From assembly GCA_023213315.1 (NCBI GenBank), contig JAKCPI010015491.1:46803-110802 (forward strand): a DNA stretch of 64,000 nucleotides, read 5' to 3'. Below are positions 54,819 through 64,000 of the stretch, one piece after another. Every line of letters begins with the position of its first letter. Within the stretch, counting starts at the first letter, position 1. The notes under the pieces were generated by a model that saw only the letters and a list, made by a program, of their open reading frames with translations, did not search any database and was not told the DNA's origin. The translations under genes were made by a program, and so were the position numbers. This DNA comes from Euborellia annulipes. Its lineage: Eukaryota; Arthropoda; Insecta; Dermaptera; Anisolabididae.

Positions 54819-57800
54819 CTAAAAGACAAAAACAAAAAAAAAACAAAAACAATTAATAATTAATCATAAATAAAACAATCAGTTAATAAATAATAGATGA
54901 AAGGAGTAGGCAGCCAAGTCTGTTTCGGCTTTAATTAAATAATTCCATCATCAGTCCATTAACATACATTAACATTTTAATGCTTGAAAGTGTAGAACAA
55001 AATGAAATGTGTTGCGACTGTTTTTCTGCAGAATTTTACAGTTTCGGAGATAAATACTCCATCTTCAGGCTGAAACAACATATATCCATCATCTTAATTT
55101 TGTTCACAAATAATGTCAATCTTTTATAATTTAATTATGGCGTTATGATTTGTCTAAATTCAAATAAAATTTTTTAATAAATAAAGAAATTTTTCCTTTT
55201 GATATTTTTTCACATCTTATAACTAAATAATTATTTCATTTAATTTTATTGTAATAATAAATTATATACTATATATACATACACTCTAGTAAAATTTTTT
55301 TATCAATCACCTACCTACAATAATCCCAGATCCGTTTTTTTATGATAAATGGAAATGTTTAATTTCCTCAATATCATTAAACATTATTACATTATTAAAC
55401 ATAACATATAATTTATTATTACAATAAAATTAAATGAAGTAATTATTTAGTTATAAGATGTGAAAAAATATCAAAAGAAAAATTTCTTTATTTATTAAAA
55501 AATTTTATTTGAATTTAGAGAAATCATAACGCCATAATTAAATTATAAAAGATTGACATTATTTGTGAAAATTGTGATGATGATGGATGTATATTGTTTC
55601 AGCCTGAAGATGGAGTATTTATCTCCGAAACTGTAAAATTCTGCTGAAAAACAGTCGCAATTAAATCCCAACATTTAAACATTTTGTTTTTAATTAAATC
55701 TTACCTTATCCATCATAAGGAACTGAGAGCAAACTTCCTCTAAAAATAGATTTTTATAATTATATGTACAGTGAGCGCCACAATTAAGTCCCCTCCTGAT
55801 AGCTTAAGCCTTAAGTATATGGCATAGTGTATGGTGTAAAGTAAAATAATTTTAATGACCGAGAAGGTAAAACGTGAAATCTGGTGATTTATTTTACCTT
55901 TTCAAATTTAAAATTATTTCACCATATACTATACCATATACTTAAGGCTAAAACTATCAGGTGGGGACTTAATTGTGGCGCTGTACATAATGACCTCTAA
56001 CAGCTCTGAGGATGGTTTTGACCAAAACCGAAACGTCAGCTGTTAAAATATATGTTTAAAGAAAAAATTATGGCTGCTTTTCTTCTAACTTTCATTCCTG
56101 ATACAAATTCCACCAGTCATAAAATACCCTTATACTAAAATAAATAAGACAAGAACATTTACCCAATCTCTATAACACTGTTGCCTTTGGAGCAATCAGC
56201 AGTCCAGACGCCAATCTTATCGCCTTTCCCTCTTATATTAACAACAGCTCCGCAAACTTCGTCACTATGTTCATCAAATGCTTCCCCGATTAAACATAAT
56301 AACTAAAAAAAAGAAATGAAGCAATTAAAAAAATTAAAAAAAAAGAAGCAATTTAGAAAAAAAATGAACACCAACCACTTCTCTCCAATAATTATCTAAA
56401 TCGTTAGTCCTTTGTTTTTTATCAAGACTTATAAGCCAACGGCCTCCTCGCTTGTTTGCATCATCTTCCCACATAGGTCGAATATCTTTTTTGAATAAGG
56501 AATAATCGCAACCTTGTCTCAAATCGCTGGCTAATTTAATATGAGTAAATAAGCTGTGAACAAAAATTTTGGTTAAATAAAATTATAATAGATAATATCA
56601 ATCTAGTCAGTCAATCAATCAGTCTAGTTTCTAGGTGTACTGTACAATAAAGTAGAAGCTATATTTTATTTTCACATCTAAAGTACAGTGAGGGACATAA
56701 TCAAGAACCAACCATGCGTTTACTACTGGTGTTAATTCATTGTTTTTAAAAAAATAGTATATATCTTTTAATGGAAACTTTCAGGGTTCAAACCTAGAAA
56801 ATTTCTAATAAGATTTTCATTTTCTTTTGTAAAAACAATGAAATAATAACAAGTAGGAAACGCATGGGTGGGACTTAATTTTGGACCAGCACATAAAAAA
56901 AAATATTTATTTATATACAGGGTGTAACAGGATAAAGTCGACAAACTCCGGGAGGTGATTCTAGACCTCGAAAGCAACAAAAAAGTTTCTTTTTACTATG
57001 GTCCAATTCTCAAACATATGGCCGTACAGCAAATTTGAAAACGCCGTTGGAAAGCTCCTTAGATTTTCATAAAGAAGTGCGAGAAAGGATTTTCCACCTA
57101 TTTTGGATACGGTTACAATGGTCGACATTTAAAAAAATTTTAAATCGCTAAATTTTGAAAATTTCTCCACGAAATTGAACGATAATCGCAAAACTGAGAA
57201 TACGATTAGAAAGCTTACTAAGAGGAGAAGTTTTTGTGAAATCTGCCAACTCAAGCTTGAAAAATATTATTGTAAGAGAAAAATAAAACTTCAAAATTTA
57301 GCGATTTAAATTTTTTTTTTAAATGTCGACAATTGTAACCGTATCCAAAATAGGTTGAAAATCTTTTATCGCACTGTCTTCTTTAACTGAAAACACCATT
57401 GGAATTAGATTTTATATCTAATTCCAATGGTGTTTTCAGTTTTTCTCAAAATTCGCTCAAACGATTTTTTTTTAGATTTAATATATAAAAAGAAATAAAT
57501 TTTTTCCCGAATATTCTCATTTATTATCACTCCATCAAGTTTCAATATAAATACCTTAAGTATGATAAGAGAGAACACAATAGAATAATTAGAATTCCTC
57601 TATAATAATTTAATCTTTAATATAATTTAACCAGCAATTTTTATTTATTGATTTGGGCTGAAAAATTTTTCATGTAATACTATACGAATCATAATAAATT
57701 ATATAAACTTAAGATAATTATGGAAGCAATATTTTATAAAACATAAAATTCTCTTTTTCTTAATAAGAAATTTAACAAAGGATTTACAATTTATTGGCTG

Positions 57801-60800
57801 GCACATTATAGGAATTCATAACGCATTAATGTTCAAATTATGGGTCTATTGATTAAAAGATTTCTAGTATTTCAAATAGTGGCCTAGCCGTTCTGGAGTG
57901 GAGGATAAATATCTCCTACTATCTATAATTCTATTTCTTTCCACATCTATTTGATAACCTAGAACCAGGACCGTAACTAGGCAGGTGCAACAGATGCACC
58001 CGCACAGGGACGAAATTGCTAATTGAATTTTCTTTACAAATATGTTTTACAAAAATTTTATTCGAGATTTTAAAATAAAATATATATATATATATATAAA
58101 ATAAAATAATTTTATTTAAAATAACCCTGAAATTATACATTGTATAAAATATTTAACATAAATCTATTATTTAATATATAGTTTTAAATAATTCATCAAA
58201 TAAAAGAAAGATTCTTTAAAAATATTTAATTTTTTTATAGATTTTAAATTTATAATAAAAAAACTAAACTTTTTCATGATCCCTGATATCGAAAAAAGAA
58301 ATTTAAAATTTTTCTGATACACTTGACCGGGCCCCCGAAGGCCCGGGGTCCCCCGCATCGGGGGTTTGCGGGGATGTATGTTACACCACTGCATAAAATC
58401 ATAGAATTGACTTTTCCCCCAAAAAATATAGGGGACCTAAAAAATTTTTGCACAGGGCCCTAAAAAGCTAGTTACGGCCTTGACTAGAACACAAAAGTAA
58501 TAAAAAGTTCCAAAGGGGACCACCTTTTAAATCGATATTTACATGCAAATCCCCATATGGATTTAACATTGGCTCTATGGAAGGAAGAGCCGGAAAATGA
58601 ATTTGAAAAATTTGAAATACTACATCAATTAAGTTTGCTTTAAACAATTTTCAGGGCAAAATGAGAATATAAATACATTTTCAAGAATATCTAAAAAATA
58701 ATTGATTTATGAATACATAGTAATAAACAAAAAATATTTTTCTTGGGTGAAAGTAAGTCTTAACTATTTTGGTTGATTCATTTTAAAAAGCATCTGAAAT
58801 ATTCTATAAAATCGAGGTTAAATAAATATAATTATCTTTATATATTTGAATTTAAATAGAATAATCATGGTTGGGAAAATCTTTTAAATATTTTTATATT
58901 TTATTATTTAAAGAAAACGAATGTTCAAGGTCACTTTAAGTAGAAAGAAAGGTCAATAACCATGAAAAAATTATATTTTATATAGGAATATAAATAAATA
59001 TAGATTAATAAATGTTTAGTAGACATGAATTAGTATAAAAATAAATTAAAATAAATTAAATGAATAGGCCTATATTAAAATTTTAAGTTAAAAGTGTGAC
59101 ATATGGTCAATTGAATACGTCATTAGTCCTATTTTTATTTAGGATTAATGAAATTTTTATTAAGTTATCATTATCAGTAGATCTTTCTATTTTTTTTTTT
59201 CAGTGAATTATTATTTTGAAAAAAATGTGCCATTTTAAAAAAGAATAAATTTCTTTAAGCGAAAATATATTTAAATTACCTCCAAAAATCCTCAGCTGTA
59301 TCAAAACTAATGATTTTTTTCTGGTTTTCCTCCCAATTTTTTATACGATCATGTTCATAATACCAGAGAGTCCATGTATTTTGTAATGGATGTTTGATAT
59401 ATGAATCTATCGATAAATCATCGGTATTTTTAGTTACCTCCTAAAAAAAAATTATAAAAAAGAAATATAATAAGAGTAAAGAATAAAACCAAGTAAAGGA
59501 ATCCAAATATTTAAATTATACAAATTGCTAATAAGTTGAAAGGGAAGCAAGTTCTGTAATCGGTATCAAAGTCAAATTCCACTCTTTGGCTTATGATCTA
59601 CCTCAAAGTAGTATTATTCGGAAATGTACAATTAGTATTATTATTCGGAAGTGTACTATTACTACTTTTATGGGAAATATTTGTCGTTTTCGTCGTTGAT
59701 TGAGGAATACCTGGCGGTGTTTCAACCTTGTCATCACTCTCGACACTCCCTTCTAAATTTACTAGCGTTTTTGTCATTTGATTGATAGTGGACTTGGTAA
59801 GGGTAAGAGTTTATACGGAACTAGACAGGAAATGGGAATTTGGTAAAGTGGTTGGTCGTGATGGCAAACTTCATTACTTAATTGATATTCAAATTTGGAG
59901 GAGGCATATCAATCAAATGGCAAAAACGCTAGTAAATTTAGTAGTGAGGACAACATCAATCAACGATGAAAACGACAAATATTTTCCAAAAGAGAAGTTT
60001 AATAGTACACTTCCGAATAGTACTACCAACTCTTCGCAATCCCCATCACCACCCCATTACCGAGGCTGCGTGGAAGTTCAAGAGTTAAGAAAACGGTTGA
60101 GCGTTATACACCTTGAAATTTCTACAAGAGGGAGATGTTATGGTGGCATCGTTGCCATATTTATATAAATATGTTGGTTATTAGTATGCTTTTTCCTGAG
60201 ATTAAAAACATATTTCAATTAGTAAAAGAAGAACCACGGTTAAACCTGAGAATCAAATTCTTTTACTAATTATATCAACTGTGAAAGCCTATGAATGGAT
60301 GAAGAGGGTTTCTTGATAGGGTTCTTTTGACCATTACATTACGTTCTTTTTACTCATCTGTGATCTGATGATGCCCCACTTTCCTAAGCTAACTCTGAAA
60401 ATATTAGATAATATTTTGTGACAAGCAGAACTCGAATTCTAGTTGTAATACAACTATTTATTCATAATCATTTTTGCTACTTCGATCTTTTATCAACACA
60501 TGTGATAATATTGGAGTCAGGAGGAATGAAACGAGCTTTGTAGGTCACCTTTACACTTTGGCCCAAACGTTTCCGCCATCATAACTGATGCCATAATCTA
60601 AGTTTTTAAAGCTATCCGCAAAAACAAATTGTTTGCTGAATGCTCCAGGTTAATGCCTCCCTTGCAACTAGTACTATTTTTTTATTATCAAATGGCGCTT
60701 TAAAAACTTGCATTGAAACTGATTACATCAGTTAAAGTGCCAAACATTTACGATAAAGTGTAAAACGACCTTAAAAAAACAAGATAGATGGAATATGGAA

Positions 60801-61226
60801 TATTGATAATTTATATATATATATTGAGAGAATTTTTTTTTTCTTTTTTAATAATTGGATTTGAAATTTGTAAAAGTTAATTAAATCTAATTTAAATTAC
60901 AAAATGTTTTTTTTTTTTTTTGAGATATTAAATGTTTTATTTAGTAAAATTTATAACCTAAAAATGCAATCATATTAATAGAAAAAAAATTGATTAAATT
61001 TTAAAGAATATATTTTTTAATTTAATGAATTTTTTTAATAGATTTTAATATGGAAATTGATTTCTTTTTTGGAAAAAACATATTTGATCTAAATTAGTTT
61101 AGCTTCTTTCATATGGAAAGATGTACATGCTGAACTGTAAGGAAGTAAATTAAAAAAAATAATTAATAAAATATGAATGAATTTATTACGAACCTCTACT
61201 TCTTCGTTTTTATTATTCGAAGCCAT
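54704..61226 (-). CDS. eIF4E: Eukaryotic translation initiation factor 4E (class I), 5 exons
   Basis: Exons 61226-61194, 59440-59280, 56553-56376, 56302-56163 and 54818-54704 join in frame to 208 aa (human 217). eIF4E binds the mRNA 5' cap and recruits eIF4G. Seen: YIKHPLQNTWTLWYY (residues 25-39), cap-stacking Trp47 (human W56), AEDFWSLF with Trp64 (human W73, the eIF4G/4E-BP surface), PMWEDDANKRGGRWLISL with Trp93-Glu94 (human W102-E103), NYWREVLLCLIGE, VNIRGKGDKIGVWT and the C-terminal VKTGSITKN. Both stacking Trp make it class I. Introns are 1753, 2726, 73 and 1344 bp. The short N terminus (MASNNKNEEVE) is ordinary for arthropods. Very sure. Confidence 0.96.
54918..54970 (-). ncRNA. Degenerate hammerhead-like motif (PLE-g, outer)
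   Basis: Minus strand CTGATGA, extra U, stem II GG...CC with AATTA/TAATT extension, GAAAC, then AGAC; the GTC is lost. TTGGCTGCC follows directly. Confidence 0.4.
55026..55076 (-). ncRNA. Hammerhead-like motif (PLE-g, left)
   Basis: CTGAAGA, extra U, stem II GGAG/CTCC with loop TATTTAT, GAAAC, then TGTAAA in place of GTC. The fold is kept but the cleavage site is altered. Confidence 0.45.
55597..55646 (+). ncRNA. Hammerhead-like motif (PLE-g, right)
   Basis: Inverted partner of 55026-55076 with the same stem II and the same altered cleavage site. Confidence 0.45.
55769..55983. mobile_element. Tc1/mariner-type MITE (GCGCCACAATTAAGTCCC ends)
   Basis: 215 bp with TA on both sides; inverted ends CAGTGAGCGCCACAATTAAG and CAGCGCCACAATTAAG. 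A second inner inverted pair (CTTAAGTATATGG) makes it nearly a full hairpin. In eIF4E intron 4. Confidence 0.85.
55998..56045 (+). ncRNA. Best hammerhead-ribozyme candidate (PLE-h)
   Basis: Stem I TAACAGCT/AGCTGTTA is perfect over 8 bp; core CTGAGGA; extra U; stem II GGTTTT/AAAACC with loop GACC; GAAAC; GTC. About 25 bases on comes AAAGAAAAAATTATGGCTGC, the PLE end. Lies in eIF4E intron 4 on the strand opposite to the gene. Confidence 0.75.
56163..56302 (-). CDS. eIF4E: eIF4E exon 4 (LLCLIGE ... RGKGDKIGVWT)
   Basis: Forty-six codons plus two bases after TTTTTTTTAG, only 73 bp from exon 3, ending ATTGG|GTAAAT. It carries the basic Arg/Lys pair (RGKGDK) that holds the cap phosphates. Confidence 0.95.
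56376..56553 (-). CDS. eIF4E: eIF4E exon 3 (PMWED cap loop)
   Basis: Fifty-nine codons plus one base. The donor is read as GAAGTG|GTTGGT, a weak site, because this alone gives the conserved YWREV-LLCLIG spacing with exon 4. Contains SLFKKDIRPMWEDDANKRGG. Confidence 0.93.
56686..56893. mobile_element. Tc1/mariner-type MITE, diverged copy
   Basis: Left end CAGTGAGGGACATAAT after TA, internal AACGCATGGGTGGGACTTAA shared with 18657-18741, right end followed by TA. In eIF4E intron 2. Confidence 0.65.
57065..57430. repeat. Foldback in eIF4E intron 2
   Basis: GGATACGGTTACAATGGTCG and AAATCGCTAAATTTTGAA recur inverted on the right. Begins after a TATACAGGGTGTAACAGG word near 56917, a sequence common at ends of arthropod repeats. 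Confidence 0.6.
57966..58482. mobile_element. hAT-like element 8 (CCGTAACTAG ends)
   Basis: 517 bp in eIF4E intron 2; ends CAGGACCGTAACTAG / CAAGGCCGTAACTAG and duplication CCTAGAAC/ACTAGAAC (7 of 8). Confidence 0.8.
59280..59440 (-). CDS. eIF4E: eIF4E exon 2 (HPLQNTWTLWYY)
   Basis: Fifty-three codons plus two bases between TTTTTTTTAG and GGAG|GTAATT. Contains the HPLQ motif, cap-binding Trp47 and AEDFW. Confidence 0.95.
59605..60168 (+). pseudogene. Ty3/gypsy pol C-terminal relic in a foldback
   Basis: VRVRVYTELDRKWEFGKVVG RDGKLHYLIDIQIWRRHINQ is read across one open frame and matches the tail after gypsy integrase (pattern KWxxGxVxxxxGxxxYxVxxxxxxWRRHxNQ). Left flank 59605-59760 is an inverted duplicate of 59930-60030. 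Lies in eIF4E intron 1, opposite to the gene; no integrase core. Confidence 0.7.
60169..61193. other. eIF4E intron 1, unannotated part
   Basis: AT-rich with T runs; nothing recognised. Confidence 0.35.
61194..61226 (-). CDS. eIF4E: eIF4E exon 1 (start)
   Basis: Eleven codons, MASNNKNEEVE, ending GAG|GTTCGT in phase 0. The start is chosen because it is in frame with exon 2 and gives the usual short variable tail; another upstream non-coding exon is possible. Confidence 0.8.
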
Positions 61227-61625
61227 AACACAAATTTTTGTAGGAATCGAATTTGCTTAGCTTTCCAAACTATTCGAAAGGAATTTCACTGAATATTTCA
61301 GTCTTCAATATGCTAGAATCCAAAATGGATGAAACATTGAATGAAAGTAGACGATAGCATAGTTCATTTTAATTCAAAAAAATGAGTATTTAAAATGAAC
61401 TAAGAACTAGCTCCCTCAAAAAAAGGAACTTTGACATCATATTTATCAAGCGAGCCGAGAGAAGTATTAATACTTTTTGAGGGGGGAAAAATCAAAAAGG
61501 TTTAAAAATCAAACTAAAATAATATTTAGTAAGTAATTGACATATGCATAAATTTAAAGATTTTTGAATAGAATTTAAAAAAAGACAAAAATATCAAGTT
61601 TTAATCAAACATCTTAACGCAGACT

Positions 61626-61885
61626 CAGCGGCCTAACCAGCCTTTGAGGGCGGAGGGGGCGAAGCTCAACTAGGGCGCCATTTTTTAAGTTGTGATATAA
61701 TTTAAAAAGAAAACTATCAATTTTTTGGACAATCTAAGGAAAGAATATGATAAAATCACCGTTCCTGGGCTAAATCTTAGATGCCCTAGGGCGCCTGTGT
61801 CGGCATCGAGGGGCGCCAAAGGCTTGCAGCGCCTGGGGCGGAGGGGGCAAGCGCCCCCCTTCGCCCCCACCTAGTTACGCTACTG
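61626..61885. mobile_element. hAT-like MITE 9
   Basis: 260 bp upstream of eIF4E; ends CAGCGGCCTAACCAG / CAGTAGCGTAACTAG and duplication CGCAGACT/CTCAGACT (7 of 8). Confidence 0.75.
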
Positions 61886-63048
61886 CTCAGACTAGAATAG
61901 GAGCATGTGGGTGTTGTTTGTTTCTATGTTAAAAATTGTTTTTACCAAAATGATTATTGAAAGATATTGGTAATTATTTAAAATTTTTTTATTTGAGAAA
62001 CGACAGAGTTTGAATGAGCTGAAACAAAAAGAACGAGTTTTCTCAGGAATCGTTCACTTGGTGGAAATATTTGTTCAAATTTAAAATCATTTTTTATCAG
62101 CAATTTTATTTAAAGGTTTTAATATAAAATATGTTTAAGTATAAATTCAATTAAAAAAAAAAATAATAATAATAATAAAATTGATTTTTAATACCTTTTT
62201 AGGCTCTAACCAGGGAATAAACTCAAAGTGATTGACAAAACAAAGTAAAAGCCGATTAAGTAGTGATTTACTTATTCACAACTGGGAGTATTCTCTTCTT
62301 TTACGTATAGAAGGTCCAATCTTGAAGTCTTCATACTAGTTTTTGACAAAACAATATGGCTGAGTTTTAAAAAAAAATAAAAGAAAACAAGTTTCTTTTT
62401 AAGATTGGAATATAATTTTTGTTTTTAAAGCCAAGTGTTTTAAAATTCATCAAAATTCTTCATTTACCACTTAAACGAAAGGTTAGTTAATAATTTCTAT
62501 TTATTGATATTACCCATTTGTTATTTTCTTGTGGTTATTTCTGAATTTTTACATTTAATTTTGTATATAAAAAACTTGAAGCCTCTTAAAATTTACAATT
62601 ATTATTATTATTATTATTTGATGTCATTTTTTTCAAAATAATGATGTTTCTATATTCTCTGTTAATTCTATACTTTCAAAGAACTCATAAAATAGAAAAT
62701 AAATTTATATCTCTAATAAAAAAATAGTATAGTTTTTTAAGTTCTATTTTAATTATAAAAATCATCCGGCGAAATTTTTGTTATTTTTTTATTTTTAGCT
62801 CATTCGACATTATTATGCAAACTAATCCGTTGATATTTTTGATTTTTGACAGATTTAATCATTCAATTTCATTTTTGTACACATTTTTTCAGAAAAATCT
62901 TTATGCAAACGAAATAATTTTCTTAAGAAAGGTTGTGTTGTAATCTTTTAAATTTCACCTGGACTAATTTGGCATAATTTTTATCATGAATGATTATTTC
63001 ATATTGTACTCTGATATTTGAAGAGAATAAAGATATCCATCTTCTTTT
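61886..63048. other. Upstream of eIF4E, no recognised feature
   Basis: AT-rich with short AAT repeats (62160-62180; 62600-62620). No exon of another gene was recognised, including patatin motifs. Confidence 0.3.
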
Positions 63049-63363
63049 AAGGGGCCCTTACACGATCAATCATACTGTCAGTCTGACTGAATCAGTCCAA
63101 CCGTCAGTATTTTCTTCATTCAAGTATAATTTTACACGTAGCATTCAGACTACCAGTCAGAATCAAGTTCTTTTAGCTCATTCGACTGTGGGAAGCCACT
63201 AATTTTTCTTCTTAACTAAACTAACTTTGTTCCCTGCCACTAAGTAACAATAAAAAAACAAAAAGAAAACGGCCATCAGTCTTCAGTCTTGCCCATACAC
63301 GTTCAGTCAAAACGCCAATCAGCTCAAATACTGTCAGTATGATTGATCGTGTAAGGGCCCCTT
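63049..63363. mobile_element. MITE with ~33-bp perfect inverted ends
   Basis: Ends begin GGGGCCCTTACACGATCAAT and stay complementary for about 33 bases, to ACTGTCAGT. The interior repeats CAGTC words. The superfamily is unclear because the target duplication is ambiguous. Confidence 0.8.
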
Positions 63364-63489
63364 TATAAAAACAATTAAATAATCATCTGAGAAAAGCAAG
63401 GGGATGAAGTTTGTTTACTGGAATAGATTTATCCTAAGTCTGGATTATTAATTTTTGTTTAAATTATAAAATATATTTTTTTTTTTAGA

Positions 63490-63746
63490 AAAAAACACTC
63501 ACACTTTTTTTCTCATTCACACTCACACTCACACACACATTCACACAGTCTTTTCGGCAACTCAGGCAGGCCATATAAGACTTTTACGATATCCGTTATT
63601 GATAAATATACATATAGGGGCATTCTTATTTAAGCCATTTGGTATCCAATTGGCTTAAATAAAATCATCGAACTGCCTGGGGTCCGAACCCCGACGTTTG
63701 GTATATGAGGTTAGCACGCTAACCTCTACGCCATGCCCCGAGGGCA
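63490..63746 (-). mobile_element. tRNA-derived SINE, full-length copy
   Basis: Minus strand: GGCATGGCGTAGAGGTTAGC (A box), GGGGTTCGGACCCC (B box), body with ATTTAAGCCAATTGG words, and a TGTGAGTGTGAATG-type tail. Other copies at 31336, 51400 and 52008 define the family. Confidence 0.8.
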
Positions 63747-64000
63747 TAAAATATTAAATAGCAACTTTTGGAAAAGCTTACTTGTTAGTGAAAATAACAA
63801 TAGGCAATTTTCAACATTAAAATTGACAAATAAAAAGTCAAATTTCAAAATTATCAATTAGAATGTATTACACCTCGAAAAGGCCGCAAAATGAATGTTC
63901 TTAATATATATTTGATGAAATTTATTATCAAAACTTCTAACTTCACTTGCAGCATCGAACTAAACTAATTTTATTGATAACAATTAATTCTCCATTCTTC

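Larger units (their letters stand above)
54905..55690. mobile_element. PLE-type ends and foldback in eIF4E intron 4 (PLE-g)
   Basis: An end word GGCAGCC at 54913 with a worn ribozyme motif, then a foldback (54985-55690) whose arms carry AGCCTGAAGATGGAGTATTT motifs around a long AT-rich, largely self-complementary centre. Confidence 0.6.

Overview
The window is AT-rich eukaryotic nuclear DNA, most likely from an arthropod (inferred; the species cannot be told). Four intron-containing genes can be rebuilt exon by exon with consistent reading phases: a ubinuclein/yemanuclein H3.3-chaperone subunit on the minus strand (161-34382, seven exons, 650 aa); the 3' half of a brummer/ATGL-type (PNPLA2-like) triglyceride lipase on the minus strand (41463-44176, six exons, patatin exons not seen); a FADD-like death-domain adaptor on the plus strand (50633-54326, three exons, 196 aa); and translation initiation factor eIF4E on the minus strand (54704-61226, five exons, 208 aa). 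FADD and eIF4E converge with only about 380 bp between their stop codons. No shared pathway links the four genes: histone deposition, fat mobilisation, apoptosis/innate immunity and cap binding.

The other ~90% is introns and spacers loaded with mobile DNA. Ubinuclein intron 1 alone is about 19.9 kb. At least eleven short hAT-like non-autonomous elements can be bounded, ten of them with 8-bp target duplications (eight perfect, two with 7 of 8 bases matching). There are Tc1/mariner-type and other hairpin MITEs, a Harbinger-like 1.2-kb palindrome, tRNA-derived SINEs, a possible 5S-derived SINE, decayed RTE and I-clade LINEs, a mariner relic and a gypsy pol relic.

The most striking system is a set of Penelope-like retroelement (PLE) ends. 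About seventeen sites fold like hammerhead ribozymes (core CTGANGA, a compensating stem II, then GAAAC and usually GTC). Several sit 40-75 bases upstream of a constant TGGCTGCC end, and most occur as inverted pairs forming foldbacks. One foldback (about 44.9-46.9 kb) still carries a PLE reading frame with a GIY-YIG endonuclease domain. Nearly all copies have one extra base between the core A9 position and stem II.

A second unusual system is a 1.2-1.3 kb foldback repeat in three copies (34.8, 37.9 and 48.8 kb). Its ends carry outward-facing tRNA-like A/B-box promoters, mostly followed at once by T-runs resembling Pol III terminators.

Layout: 1-34.4 kb ubinuclein and its repeat-filled introns; 34.4-41.4 kb promoter, foldback copies A and B and spacer; 41.4-44.2 kb brummer 3' half; 44.2-50.6 kb PLE palindrome, LINE fragment and foldback copy C; 50.6-54.3 kb FADD; 54.7-61.2 kb eIF4E; 61.2-64 kb hAT, MITE and SINE insertions.
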